Shown: positions 15,353-26,214 of the stretch, one piece after another
Layout of the letters: each line of letters starts with the position of its first letter
Position numbering within the stretch: position 1 is the first letter of the stretch
DNA from: Sphingobium cupriresistens
GTDB taxonomy: Bacteria; Pseudomonadota; Alphaproteobacteria; Sphingomonadales; Sphingomonadaceae
Assembly: GCF_004152865.1 (NCBI RefSeq)
Contig: NZ_SEOO01000005.1
Location: forward strand, 62,001-126,000
DNA length: 64,000 bases
Direction of reading: 5' to 3'
The notes under the pieces: generated by a model
Told to the model about the DNA's origin: nothing
Database searches by the model: none
Seen by the model: only the letters and a program-made list of their open reading frames with translations
Translations under genes and position numbers: made by a program

Positions 15353-16324
15353 ATGCAGGCGGCACTCGATATTTTCCGGGCACTTGGCGACCCGACGCGC
15401 TTGCGCATCATCCACCTGTTGCGGGCGATGGAGCTGGCGGTGGGGGAGATCGCGCAGGTCGTGGGGCAGAGCCAACCGCGGGTGTCGCGCCATGTTCGCA
15501 TCCTGGCGGAAGCAGGACTGGTGGAGCGCCGCAAAGAAGGCAATTGGGTGTTCCTGCGGCTGGGCAAGGCGCGGGTGGTCGCGCCTTTCCTGACCCTGTT
15601 CGACCGATTGGAGCCGTCCGACAGCGAGGCGTTGTGGCAGGCGGCCGATCTGGCGCGTCTGGCGGCCGTGCGCGCCGACCGCGCGCGCGCTGCCGAAAGC
15701 TATTTTGCCGAACATGCCGAGGAATGGGACGCGATCCGCTCGCTTCATGTCGCCGAAGCCGAAGTGGAGGCGGCGATGACCGCGCTGCTGGGCCGCGAAC
15801 CGATCGGTCATCTGCTCGATATCGGCACCGGCACCGGGCGGATGATCGCATTGTTCGGCGAGGCTGCGCAGCAGGTGACCGCGCTCGATCGCAGCCCGGA
15901 CATGCTGCGGCTGGCCCGCGCCAAACTGCCGCAGGATGCGGGCGACAAATATGCGCTGTTGCTGGGCGATTTTTCCGCCCTGCCGCTGGAGCCGGGCAGC
16001 GCCGATACGGTGGTGCTGCATCAGGTGCTGCATTATGCGCAGGCGCCCGAACTGGTGATCGCCGAAGCCGCGCGCGTGACGGCGTCGAACGGCCGGGTAT
16101 TGATCGCCGATTTCGCGGCGCATGAACGCGAAGAGCTGCGGCTGCGCGACCAACATGCGCGACTGGGCTTTTCCGACGAGCAGATCGAAAGCTGGTTCGC
16201 GCAGGCGGGCCTGGCGCTGGAGCGGGTGGAGACGTTGCCCGGCCAGGAATTGACGGTGCAACTGTGGCTGGGACGGCGCGGGAGCGCGCGCATCCGGCAT
16301 CAAGACGAACGGATTTCCGCATGA
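15353..16324 (+). CDS. ArsR-family regulator fused to SAM-dependent methyltransferase (SahR-like)
   Basis: The 323-residue protein starts at MQAALDIFRALGDPTRLRII. The first 95 residues are an ArsR winged helix (LAVGEIAQVVGQSQPRVSRHVRILAEAGLVERRKEGN) without the usual metal-binding Cys motif. Residues about 150-315 are a class I methyltransferase (LLDIGTGTGRMIALFGE, ALDRSPDML, VLHQVLHYAQAPE). The gene overlaps metF by ATGA, and split metH follows. By context the methyltransferase fold probably senses S-adenosylhomocysteine or SAM and represses methionine-cycle genes. Whether it still methylates anything is unknown. An alternative is an ubiE-like enzyme with a DNA-binding head. Confidence 0.85.
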   Translation: MQAALDIFRALGDPTRLRIIHLLRAMELAVGEIAQVVGQSQPRVSRHVRILAEAGLVERRKEGNWVFLRLGKARVVAPFLTLFDRLEPSDSEALWQAADLARLAAVRADRARAAESYFAEHAEEWDAIRSLHVAEAEVEAAMTALLGREPIGHLLDIGTGTGRMIALFGEAAQQVTALDRSPDMLRLARAKLPQDAGDKYALLLGDFSALPLEPGSADTVVLHQVLHYAQAPELVIAEAARVTASNGRVLIADFAAHEREELRLRDQHARLGFSDEQIESWFAQAGLALERVETLPGQELTVQLWLGRRGSARIRHQDERISA

Positions 16325-17226
16325 CCCTGAATGATCCCGCGGCACCGCTCTATGCGGACCTGGCCGGCGACGCCCGTGTCAGCTTTGAATTCTTCCCGCC
16401 CAAAACGGAGAAGATGGAAGCGCAGCTATGGTCGGCGATCGAGACATTGGCGCCGCTGGCCCCCAAATTCGTGTCCGTCACCTATGGCGCGGGCGGCTCC
16501 ACGCGCGAGCGGACGCATAATACGGTGGCCCGCATCGCCAGCGAAACGCCGCTGGCGGCCGCGGCGCATTTGACCTGCGTCGCGGCGAGCAAGGATGAGA
16601 TTGGCGAGATTGCCGACGCCTATTGGGACGCGGGCGTGCGCCATATCGTCGCGCTGCGCGGCGATCCGCCAGAGGTGGGCGGGACGTTCGAGCCGCATCC
16701 GGACGGGTATAAAAGCGCGGCCGAGCTGGTCGACGGGCTGATGAAGCGGCACTCGTTCGAGATTTCGGTGTCGGCCTATCCCGAAGTCCACCCGGAGGCG
16801 GCGAGCGCGCAGAGCGATCTCGATAATCTCAAGCGCAAGCTGGACGCCGGGGCGACCCGCGCGATCACGCAATTCTTCTTTTCGCCCGAAGCCTATTTCC
16901 GATTCCTGGACAAGACGGCGGCGGCCGGTATCACGGCCGACATCGTGCCGGGCATCATGCCGGTCAGCAATTTCGCCGCGACCCAGCGCATGGCCGCCAT
17001 GTGCAACACGCAGGTGCCCAACTGGATGGCGCGTCTGTTCGAAGGGCTGGACGATCATCCCGCCTCGCGCCAACTGGTGTCGGCAACGATTGCAGCGGAA
17101 CTGTGCCGCAGCCTCTATGCAGGCGGCGTGCGCGACTTTCATTTCTATACGCTCAACCGGGCGGAACTCAGCTTTGCGATCTGTCATCTGCTGGGCCTTC
17201 GGGCCAAGGCGGCGGTGGACGCCTGA
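16321..17226 (+). CDS. metF: 5,10-methylenetetrahydrofolate reductase MetF
   Basis: The 301-residue TIM-barrel flavoprotein has the family signature VSFEFFPPKTEKME near the start, VTYGAGGSTRERT, HLTCVAASKDEI, IVALRGDPP and SAYPEVHPEA, and ends within a normal MetF length. It reduces methylene-THF to methyl-THF with NADH/FAD, supplying the methyl group used by the downstream MetH. Its ATG overlaps the ArsR-methyltransferase stop, so expression is coupled to that regulator. The true start is 16321; an upstream in-frame start lies inside the previous gene. Confidence 0.97.
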   Translation: MTLNDPAAPLYADLAGDARVSFEFFPPKTEKMEAQLWSAIETLAPLAPKFVSVTYGAGGSTRERTHNTVARIASETPLAAAAHLTCVAASKDEIGEIADAYWDAGVRHIVALRGDPPEVGGTFEPHPDGYKSAAELVDGLMKRHSFEISVSAYPEVHPEAASAQSDLDNLKRKLDAGATRAITQFFFSPEAYFRFLDKTAAAGITADIVPGIMPVSNFAATQRMAAMCNTQVPNWMARLFEGLDDHPASRQLVSATIAAELCRSLYAGGVRDFHFYTLNRAELSFAICHLLGLRAKAAVDA

Positions 17227-17242
17227 TACGGATTAACCCCCT

Positions 17243-17307
17243 CCGTTCGGTTCGAGCTTGTCGAGGACTGGTCGCGCGAGGGTTCTCGACAAGCTCGAAC
17301 CGAACGG
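17243..17307. repeat. Intergenic inverted repeat, CCGTTCG family
   Basis: Perfect 23-base arms (17243-17265 and the complement 17285-17307, outer end CCGTTCGGTTCGAGC) surround a 19-base loop between metF and metH. The copy ends 13 bases before the metH ATG, close to its GGGAGAGGGAG ribosome-binding site. It is one of eight copies seen in this window. Confidence 0.9.
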
Positions 17308-17320
17308 GGAGAGGGAGCAT

Positions 17321-18367
17321 ATGACTGCCGAAGAAAAATTGCGCCAACTGGCTGCCGACAAGATCCTGATTTTCGATGGCGGATACGGCACGTCGATCCA
17401 GAAACATGGGCTGACCGAGGCCGATTATCGCGGCGACCTCGACCTGGCCAAGGACCAGAAGGGCAATAACGACCTGCTGTGCCTGACCCGGCCGGACATC
17501 GTGGAGGGCATCCATGCCGCCTATCTGGCGGCCGGCGCGGACATGATCGAGACGAATACCTTCAGTTCGACCAAGATCGCGATGGCCGACTATGGCTGCG
17601 AACATCTGGTGTGGGACATCAACATCGCGGCGGCCAAGCTGGCCCGCAGCGCGTGCGAGAAGGCGACGGCGACCGATGGCAAGCCGCGCTTCGTATGCGG
17701 TTCGATCGGCCCGACCAACAAGACGCTGTCGATTTCGCCGGACGTGAACGATCCGGCCTATCGCGAGGTCGATTATGATACGCTCAAGGCCGATTATCGC
17801 GAACAGTGCGATGCGCTGATCGCGGGCGGCGTGGATTTCCTGCTGGTCGAAACCTGCTTCGATACGCTGAACGCCAAGGCAGCGGGCATGGCCGCGCGCG
17901 AGGCGGAGGAGGCGGCGGGCCGTTCGGTGCCGCTGATGCTCAGCTTCACCATCACCGACATGTCCGGTCGCAACCTGTCGGGCCACACGATCAACGCCTT
18001 CTGGTATTCGCTGCGCCATTTGAAGCCGCTGACCATCGGCGTGAACTGCGCGTTCGGCGCGGACCTGCTGCGGCCTTATCTCAGCGAACTGTCGAAAAAC
18101 GCCGACACGCTGATCCTGGCCTATCCCAATGCGGGGCTGCCCAACGAACTGGGGCAATATGACGAACTGCCCGAAACCACCGCGCGGCTGATCCGCGACT
18201 GGGTGGATGAGGGGCTGGTCAATATGGTCGGTGGCTGCTGTGGCACGACGCCCGCGCATATCGGCGCGGTGGCGAAGGCGCTGGAGGGGCACAAGCCGCG
18301 CTTGGTGCCGGAACTGGAGGTCGTGACGCGGCTTGCGGGGCTGGAGCCGATGCATATCGCCGCCTGA
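17321..18367 (+). CDS. metH: Methionine synthase, homocysteine-binding subunit (MetH N-terminal module)
   Basis: The 348-residue protein comprises only the zinc-dependent homocysteine methyltransferase domain. It has FDGGYGTSIQ near the start, TNTFSSTKIAM, zinc ligand Cys in GVNCAFGADLL, and the paired Cys of GGCCGTTPAHIGA near the C-terminus. The remaining MetH modules are in the next gene, so the enzyme is split, giving a combined length (about 1,218) near that of one-piece MetH. It activates homocysteine for methyl transfer from methylcobalamin. It must work in trans with the 18455 gene. Start 17321 is preceded by GGGAGAGGGAG. Confidence 0.93.
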   Translation: MTAEEKLRQLAADKILIFDGGYGTSIQKHGLTEADYRGDLDLAKDQKGNNDLLCLTRPDIVEGIHAAYLAAGADMIETNTFSSTKIAMADYGCEHLVWDINIAAAKLARSACEKATATDGKPRFVCGSIGPTNKTLSISPDVNDPAYREVDYDTLKADYREQCDALIAGGVDFLLVETCFDTLNAKAAGMAAREAEEAAGRSVPLMLSFTITDMSGRNLSGHTINAFWYSLRHLKPLTIGVNCAFGADLLRPYLSELSKNADTLILAYPNAGLPNELGQYDELPETTARLIRDWVDEGLVNMVGGCCGTTPAHIGAVAKALEGHKPRLVPELEVVTRLAGLEPMHIAA

Positions 18368-18376
18368 ACCCAACCG

Positions 18377-18442
18377 CCGTTCGTGTCGAGCGTAGTCGAG
18401 ACACGGGCGGGAATGCTTCTCGACTTCGCTCGAAGCGAACGG
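18377..18442. repeat. Intergenic inverted repeat, CCGTTCG family
   Basis: Left arm CCGTTCGTGTCGAGCGTAGT and right arm ACTTCGCTCGAAGCGAACGG (imperfect) lie between the two metH genes, ending 12 bases before the second ATG. The copy next to it (17243) is a different subtype, so the two are not a recent tandem duplication. Confidence 0.85.
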
Positions 18443-18454
18443 ACCCTTTGAAAC

Positions 18455-21067
<2,613 letters not shown>

Positions 21068-21116
21068 GATACGAAAAACAACCGCTTGTTGCCGTATCTA
21101 GAATAAATTATGCCGT

Positions 21117-21145
21117 CCGATGTCGATCCTTCCGGTCGACATCGG
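21117..21145 (+). promoter_or_regulatory. 10-bp perfect inverted repeat abutting a ribosome-binding site
   Basis: CCGATGTCGA and TCGACATCGG are perfect arms around a 9-base loop. The right arm runs into GGGGGA, the likely Shine-Dalgarno sequence of the gene at 21155. As RNA it would be a stable hairpin that could limit access to the site; as DNA it could be an operator. Confidence 0.5.
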
Positions 21146-21154
21146 GGGACTCCT

Positions 21155-21514
21155 ATGAAGATCATGTCTATTGCCCTGGGCGCCTGCGCCCTGATGCTTG
21201 CCGCGCCTGCTGTCGCTGGCGACCAGGACTTCACGCTGTTCAACAAGACCGGCTATGATATCGCCGAAGTCTATGTCTCGCCCGCCAAGTCGAAAAATTG
21301 GGGCGATGACGTGATGGAGGACGAGGTGCTGGAGGACGCGCATTCCGTGCCGATCACCTTCAAGGCCAAGAACGCCATCTGCAATTACGACCTGAAGGTC
21401 ATCTTCACCGACGGCGACGAAGCCTATTGGACCAATTTCGACCTCTGCACGATCAGCAAGATCCAGATTTTCTGGAACCAAAAGACGCAGAAGGCGACCG
21501 CCAAGTGGGAATGA
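21155..21514 (+). CDS. Small secreted beta-rich protein of unknown function
   Basis: The 119-residue protein begins MKIMSIALGACALMLAAPAVAG, a signal peptide with cleavage near AVA-GD. The mature part of about 98 residues is rich in beta-type alternation: DFTLFNKTGYDIAEVYVSP, an acidic turn WGDDVMEDEVLED, a Cys pair (NAICNYDLKVIFTDG and NFDLC) and WNQKTQKATAKWE. It resembles a small immunoglobulin-like secreted fold seen in alphaproteobacteria, but no named family was recognised. It is preceded by a hairpin at the ribosome-binding site and followed by a GC-rich stem-loop. Confidence 0.7.
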   Translation: MKIMSIALGACALMLAAPAVAGDQDFTLFNKTGYDIAEVYVSPAKSKNWGDDVMEDEVLEDAHSVPITFKAKNAICNYDLKVIFTDGDEAYWTNFDLCTISKIQIFWNQKTQKATAKWE

Positions 21515-21525
21515 CGCGGCGTTAA

Positions 21526-21564
21526 CGCGGGACGCCGCTTCCGTCCCGCGATGGGGCGGTTTTT
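21526..21564 (+). terminator. GC-rich stem-loop, possible terminator
   Basis: CGCGGGACG pairs perfectly with CGTCCCGCG (21526-21534 and 21542-21550). A T-run (21559-21563) lies about ten bases beyond the stem, so termination strength is uncertain. Confidence 0.45.
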
Positions 21565-21619
21565 CGTTAACCCTATCCGTGCGTTGGCGCATGGGGTCGG
21601 GCGTTGTAGGCCTGTCGCC

Positions 21620-22558
21620 ATGCGCATCCTGTCCACGACTCTGCTGCTGTCCGCAGCCATCACCGCGACCGCCTTTGCCCAGGGCGGCGGCGCGCCCTTC
21701 ACCGTGGCGGAAACCGGCCGCGCCTATGCGCGGCTGGGCGACGCGCTGGGCGCGATCGGCGACGGGCGCGGGACCGTGGTGGTGGCGCCCGGCGCCTATC
21801 GCCAATGCGCGGTTCAGCAGGGCGGCGACGTCACCATCCGCGCAGCGACGCCGGGCAGCGTGATATTCGATGGCGTGCCGTGCGAGGGCAAGGGCGCCTT
21901 CGTCCTGCGCGGCCGGTCCAGCACGGTCGATGGCATCATCTTCCAGAATATCCGCGTGCCTGACGGCAATGGCGCGGGCATTCGGCTGGAAAGCGGCAAT
22001 CTGAACGTCAGCAACAGCCTGTTCCGCAACAGCGAGGAGGGCATATTGACCGGCGACTATGACGGCGGGCAGGTGGTCATCGACAAATCGACCTTTCGCC
22101 ATCTGGGCCGCTGCGATCGCGATCTGGATTGCGCGCACGGCATCTATATCGGCCGCCTCGCCAGCCTGACCGTCACCAACAGCCGGTTCGATCAGGGCGA
22201 TGGCGGCCATTATCTGAAAACCCGAACCGCCCGCGTCACCATCAGCGGCAACAGTTTCGACGACAGCGCCGGGCATCTGACCAACTATATGATCGACCTG
22301 TCCAACGGCGCGACCGGCAGCATCACGGGCAATGAAATGGTGCAGGGCAAGGACAAGGATAACTGGTCCGCCTTCATCACCGTGGCCCCTGAAGGCCGCG
22401 AACATAGCAGCGCGGGGCTGGTGATCGAGGGGAACAAGGCGGGCTTCGTGCCGGGCGTGGATCGCAACTCGACCTTCGTCGCCAATTTCACCGACGATGC
22501 GGTGCGGATCGGCGCGAACCAGCTGGCGCCCAGCATGAAGGTCAAGGATCGGCGCTGA
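21620..22558 (+). CDS. Secreted right-handed parallel beta-helix protein
   Basis: The 312-residue protein begins MRILSTTLLLSAAITATAFA, a signal peptide. The body is a series of short repeating turns (VTIRAATPGSVIFDG, STVDGIIFQNIRV, GNLNVSNSLFRNSEEGIL, VVIDKSTFRHLG, LTVTNSRFDQGDGGHYL, VTISGNSFDDSAG, GSITGNEM), the hallmark of a pectate-lyase-like beta-helix. Such folds belong to polysaccharide lyases, epimerases or carbohydrate-binding proteins. No catalytic set could be identified. It shares direction with the 21155 and 22589 genes. Confidence 0.75.
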   Translation: MRILSTTLLLSAAITATAFAQGGGAPFTVAETGRAYARLGDALGAIGDGRGTVVVAPGAYRQCAVQQGGDVTIRAATPGSVIFDGVPCEGKGAFVLRGRSSTVDGIIFQNIRVPDGNGAGIRLESGNLNVSNSLFRNSEEGILTGDYDGGQVVIDKSTFRHLGRCDRDLDCAHGIYIGRLASLTVTNSRFDQGDGGHYLKTRTARVTISGNSFDDSAGHLTNYMIDLSNGATGSITGNEMVQGKDKDNWSAFITVAPEGREHSSAGLVIEGNKAGFVPGVDRNSTFVANFTDDAVRIGANQLAPSMKVKDRR

Positions 22559-22588
22559 CTTGGGCGCGGCGTCGTGTAGAAGGCTGCG

Positions 22589-22783
22589 ATGCGCAGCACC
22601 TATGACAATGCCACCGTCCGCCTCTATCATCTGGGCGATGACGGCGCGGCCCGGACCATCATGTATGGCCCTTTGAGTCAGGCGCTGCATGTCGCGGAAC
22701 AGCAGTCGGTAGAGGTGCAGGACGGCCTGTTCCTCGCCACCGACAATGATGTCGTCGCCTATCTGGACCTGATCGAAAACTAA
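22589..22783 (+). CDS. Small conserved-looking protein, unknown function
   Basis: The 64-residue soluble protein MRSTYDNATVRLYHLGDDGA... ends VVAYLDLIEN. It has normal codon bias for the region and follows the beta-helix gene by 30 bases. Its last four bases overlap the 3' end of the minus-strand regulator gene. No domain was recognised. It is mostly beta/alpha in pattern with no signal or membrane segment. Confidence 0.55.
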   Translation: MRSTYDNATVRLYHLGDDGAARTIMYGPLSQALHVAEQQSVEVQDGLFLATDNDVVAYLDLIEN

Positions 22784-24177
22784 CCATCCGCAAAGCCGAA
22801 TGGCGTGCGGGTGCGGCGATAATCGTCGGGCAGCATGTCACGGCCGATCGGCGGAGCGGATCGGGCCATGCACTGGCTGCGGTGGCACAGGCGGCAGGTG
22901 ACGCCGATTGGGGTTGGCTCCGGCGGCGGGGCGTCCTGCGTATAGATCAGGCGATGGGCATGGTCGGCCGCGCAGCAGAGCGCGATGGCGCGTTCGACCC
23001 GTGGCGCCCCCCAGCCCCCCCCGCCCGCCGTCACCGTGCGCGCGATCGAGAAGAAGCGCTGGCCGTCGGGCAGTTCCAGCCATTGCGTCACCACCTCGCG
23101 CGGGGTTTCGAACACGCGATGCACCGACCAGAGCGGGCAGGAGCCGCCATGGCGGGCGAAGGGAAAGCCCGCGCCGTCCAGCCGCTTGGAGACGTTGCCG
23201 GCCGGATCGACGCGCAGGAAGAAGAAAGGAACACGCTCCTGCCCCGGTTTCTGCAATGTGGTCAGGCGATGGGCGGTCTGTTCGAAACTGGCGCCGAACT
23301 GACGGGCCAGCGCCTCCACATCGTAGCGCCGCGCCTCGACCGCCTTGGCGAAGGCGGTATAGGGCATCAGGATCGCGGCGGCACCATAGCTGGCGAGCGC
23401 ACGGCGGGCGAGGCGGCGGCCGCTTTCGCTGGCGAACTGGCCGTCCTTCAGGATCGCGTCGAAGCTCTTGCGCATGTCCAGATAGGCGATCTGGAGAGCA
23501 AGTTGGAAGGATGAACTCGCGCTGTCGAGCGTGTCGTCCAGCAGCACCGCGTCGCGATGCCGGTCCAGCCGCCGCATCGATCCGGCCATGACGTCGGAGG
23601 GCAGGCGGCGGACGCGGAGATTGTGGCGCGCCTTGAGCCAGGCGATGAGGCCGCCTTCGGCCTCTGCCTCCGTCGCCAGTTTCTCCGCCGCGTCGTCCAA
23701 CAGGGGGAAGCTGTTGCGGCGGGCGGCGAGGAAGCGGCGCGATTCGGCGACGGGATCGGCGACATCCTCCTGCGGTTCCGTGTCCGCCCCCCGATCCGCC
23801 AGCGCCAGATGCTCCTCGCGATAGCTGGTGTAGAGGCGCAGCAGCGCTTCGGTGATGCCGGGATAATTGACCGCCACATCCCCGGTCGCCAGTTGCGGTA
23901 GGTCGATGTCCGCAAACATCGGGTCTTTGAGCACGGCCTGGAGCCGCGCGGTCTGTTCCGCGCCGCCGTCGCCCGCCACCTCCGCCATGTCCAGCTTGTA
24001 GGTGCGCGCCAGCCGCAACAGCATGTCGGCGGTCAGGGGGCGCTGGTTGCGTTCCAGTAGGGCCACATAGGAGGCGGAAATGTCGAGATCGGCGGCCATG
24101 TCGGCCTGGGTCAGGCCCAGTTCACGCCGCAGCCGCCGCAGTCGCGGCCCCATATAGACGGGACGATCCTTGGCCAT
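22780..24177 (-). CDS. XRE-family regulator of ScfR/RamB type
   Basis: The 465-residue protein has an N-terminal Cro/XRE helix-turn-helix (LRRLRRELGLTQADMAADLDISASYVALLERNQRPLT, residues about 12-47). A long central domain and a Cys-rich C-terminus (ALCCAADH ... CRLCHRSQC) follow. This matches the short-chain fatty-acyl regulator family (PF09856/DUF2083; RamB in actinobacteria), which controls acetate and glyoxylate-shunt genes. It is divergent from aceA across 142 bases, so aceA is the likely target and acyl-CoA or acetate status the likely signal. The Cys cluster may bind a metal. Confidence 0.85.
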   Translation of the reverse strand: MAKDRPVYMGPRLRRLRRELGLTQADMAADLDISASYVALLERNQRPLTADMLLRLARTYKLDMAEVAGDGGAEQTARLQAVLKDPMFADIDLPQLATGDVAVNYPGITEALLRLYTSYREEHLALADRGADTEPQEDVADPVAESRRFLAARRNSFPLLDDAAEKLATEAEAEGGLIAWLKARHNLRVRRLPSDVMAGSMRRLDRHRDAVLLDDTLDSASSSFQLALQIAYLDMRKSFDAILKDGQFASESGRRLARRALASYGAAAILMPYTAFAKAVEARRYDVEALARQFGASFEQTAHRLTTLQKPGQERVPFFFLRVDPAGNVSKRLDGAGFPFARHGGSCPLWSVHRVFETPREVVTQWLELPDGQRFFSIARTVTAGGGGWGAPRVERAIALCCAADHAHRLIYTQDAPPPEPTPIGVTCRLCHRSQCMARSAPPIGRDMLPDDYRRTRTPFGFADG

Positions 24178-24197
24178 GACTCATGCTCCTGTGCAGG

Positions 24198-24228
24198 CTT
24201 TACAACTTTACAGCAGATTTTTGTAAAG
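24198..24228. promoter_or_regulatory. Candidate operator between regulator gene and aceA
   Basis: CTTTACAA (24198-24205) is followed by a near direct repeat, CTTTACAG (24206-24213), and an inverted copy, TTGTAAAG (24221-24228). It is AT-rich in a GC-rich region and placed in the divergent gap just before the regulator's own start. It probably binds the ScfR/RamB-type protein and controls both directions. Confidence 0.55.
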
Positions 24229-24319
24229 ATCGACAACTGAACTTCAGGAGGACTGCCGCGCTGCGCAAGGGGGGCGTAGGCGAGGGGCAACAGCTCACCG
24301 ACCGCAAGGACAACGGCCC

Positions 24320-25915
24320 ATGACCTATCAGGACAATATCGCAAAGGCGCAGAGCCTCATCGGCAGCCACCCCGGCACGTGGGACGGCATCAACGCCGAA
24401 TCCGTCGCCCGCATGAAGCTCCAGAACCGCTTCAACACCGGCCTCGACATCGCCAAATATACCGCTGGCATCATGCGCCGCGACATGGCCGCCTATGATC
24501 TGGACCCGGCCAACTACACCCAGTCGCTGGGCTGCTGGCACGGCTTCATCGGTCAGCAGAAGCTGATCGCGATCAAGAAGCATTTCGGCACGACGAAGCA
24601 GAAATATCTGTATCTGTCCGGCTGGATGGTCGCCGCGCTGCGCAGCGATTTCGGGCCGCTGCCCGACCAGTCGATGCATGAAAAGACCAGCGTCGCCGCG
24701 CTGATCGAGGAACTCTACACCTTCTTGAAGCAGGCCGACGCCCGCGAACTGGGCATGTTGTTCCGCGATCTCGACAAGGCGCGCGAGTCTGGTAACGAAG
24801 TCGAGGCGCAGCGCCTGACCCATGCCATCGACAATTTCGAAACCCATGTCGTCCCCATCATCGCGGATATCGACGCGGGCTTCGGCAATGCCGAGGCGAC
24901 CTATCTGCTCGCCAAGAAGATGATCGAGGCGGGCGCCTGCGCGCTTCAGATCGAAAACCAAGTCAGCGACGAAAAACAGTGCGGTCATCAGGACGGCAAG
25001 GTCACGGTGCCGCATGAAGACTTTCTCGCGAAGGTCCGTGCGTGCCGCTACGCCTTCCTGGAACTGGGCGTCGATGATGGCATCATCGTCACACGCACCG
25101 ACTCGCTGGGCGCGGGCCTGACCAAGCAGATCGCGGTCAGCAAGGAAGCAGGCGACATTGGCGACCAGTATAACAGTTTCCTCGATTGCGAGGAGATCGA
25201 CCCGGCGACGGCGAAGAATGGCGACGTCATCCTGAACCGCGACGGCAAGCTGCTGCGCCCCAAGCGCCTGCCCAGCAACCTGTTCCAGTTCCGCGAAGGT
25301 ACGGGTGCGGATCGGTGCGTCCTCGATTGCATCACCTCGCTCCAGAACGGCGCGGACCTGCTGTGGATCGAGACGGAAAAGCCGCATATCGAACAGATCG
25401 CGTCGATGGTCGACCGCATCCGGGAAGTCATCCCCAACGCCAAGCTGGTCTACAACAATTCGCCCAGCTTCAATTGGACGCTGAACTTCCGCCAGCAGGT
25501 CTATGACGCCTGGGTCGAAGCCGGCGAGGATGTCAGCGCCTATGACCGGGCGAAGCTGATGAGCGCGGACTATGACGCGACGGAATTGGGCCGCGAAGCA
25601 GACGAGAAGATCCGCACCTTCCAGAAGGATGCGGCGGCGCGGGCGGGGATTTTCCACCACCTCATCACCTTGCCGACCTATCATACGGCGGCGCTCAGCA
25701 CCGATAACCTGGCCAAGGACTATTTCGGCGAAGCCGGGATGCTCGGCTATGTCGAGGGCGTCCAGCGCAAGGAAATCCGCCAGGGCATCGCCTGCGTGAA
25801 GCATCAAAATATGAGCGGCAGCGATATTGGCGACGATCATAAGGATTATTTCGCTGGGGAAGCAGCGCTCAAGGCCGGTGGCGCACACAACACGATGAAC
25901 CAGTTTGCGGCCTAG
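24320..25915 (+). CDS. aceA: Isocitrate lyase (long type)
   Basis: The 531-residue enzyme splits isocitrate into glyoxylate and succinate in the glyoxylate shunt, allowing growth on acetate or fatty acids. Visible are SLGCWHGFIGQQ, the metal-site loop IADIDAGFGNAEATYLLAKK, IENQVSDEKQCGHQDGK with catalytic Cys221, and NNSPSFNWTLNF near 380. The length and the KQCGH form mark the long group of isocitrate lyases rather than the 430-residue E. coli type. Malate synthase is not adjacent. A terminator follows about 215 bases later. Confidence 0.95.
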   Translation: MTYQDNIAKAQSLIGSHPGTWDGINAESVARMKLQNRFNTGLDIAKYTAGIMRRDMAAYDLDPANYTQSLGCWHGFIGQQKLIAIKKHFGTTKQKYLYLSGWMVAALRSDFGPLPDQSMHEKTSVAALIEELYTFLKQADARELGMLFRDLDKARESGNEVEAQRLTHAIDNFETHVVPIIADIDAGFGNAEATYLLAKKMIEAGACALQIENQVSDEKQCGHQDGKVTVPHEDFLAKVRACRYAFLELGVDDGIIVTRTDSLGAGLTKQIAVSKEAGDIGDQYNSFLDCEEIDPATAKNGDVILNRDGKLLRPKRLPSNLFQFREGTGADRCVLDCITSLQNGADLLWIETEKPHIEQIASMVDRIREVIPNAKLVYNNSPSFNWTLNFRQQVYDAWVEAGEDVSAYDRAKLMSADYDATELGREADEKIRTFQKDAAARAGIFHHLITLPTYHTAALSTDNLAKDYFGEAGMLGYVEGVQRKEIRQGIACVKHQNMSGSDIGDDHKDYFAGEAALKAGGAHNTMNQFAA

Positions 25916-25927
25916 CAATCATATACT

Positions 25928-26024
25928 CCGTTCGCCCTGAACGAAGTCGAAGGGTTCAACCGAGCGGAGCGAGGCGCCTTTGCTTCGCTCCGGCAAGGGC
26001 TTCGACTTCGCTCAGCCTGAACGG
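25928..26024. repeat. Intergenic inverted repeat, CCGTTCG family
   Basis: Left arm CCGTTCGCCCTGAACGAAGT (25928 on) and right arm ACTTCGCTCAGCCTGAACGG (to 26024) surround a loop of about 47 bases that itself contains a small palindrome (GAGCGGAGCGAGGCGCC region). It lies directly after aceA. The rest of the gap to 26128 shows no convincing gene. Confidence 0.8.
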
Positions 26025-26128
26025 ATATTGAGGAGCATAGGAAGTGCAATTTGCGGCGTGCCGGCCGCAAGAAAAGCCAAAGCGCGGGGGCTTCGACACC
26101 GCCTCGCGATTTGGATGGAAGAAACTGG

Positions 26129-26162
26129 ACGACCCGGCGGCGCACCGCCGGGTCGTTTTTTT
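26129..26162 (+). terminator. Strong rho-independent terminator after aceA
   Basis: ACGACCCGGCGG pairs perfectly with CCGCCGGGTCGT around CGCA, followed by seven T. Orientation fits termination of the aceA transcript. Confidence 0.9.
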
Positions 26163-26214
26163 GTGTTTTCCAAGGAATGCGTGTTCCCACTTGGCAGGAA
26201 CACCTGTGTATATG

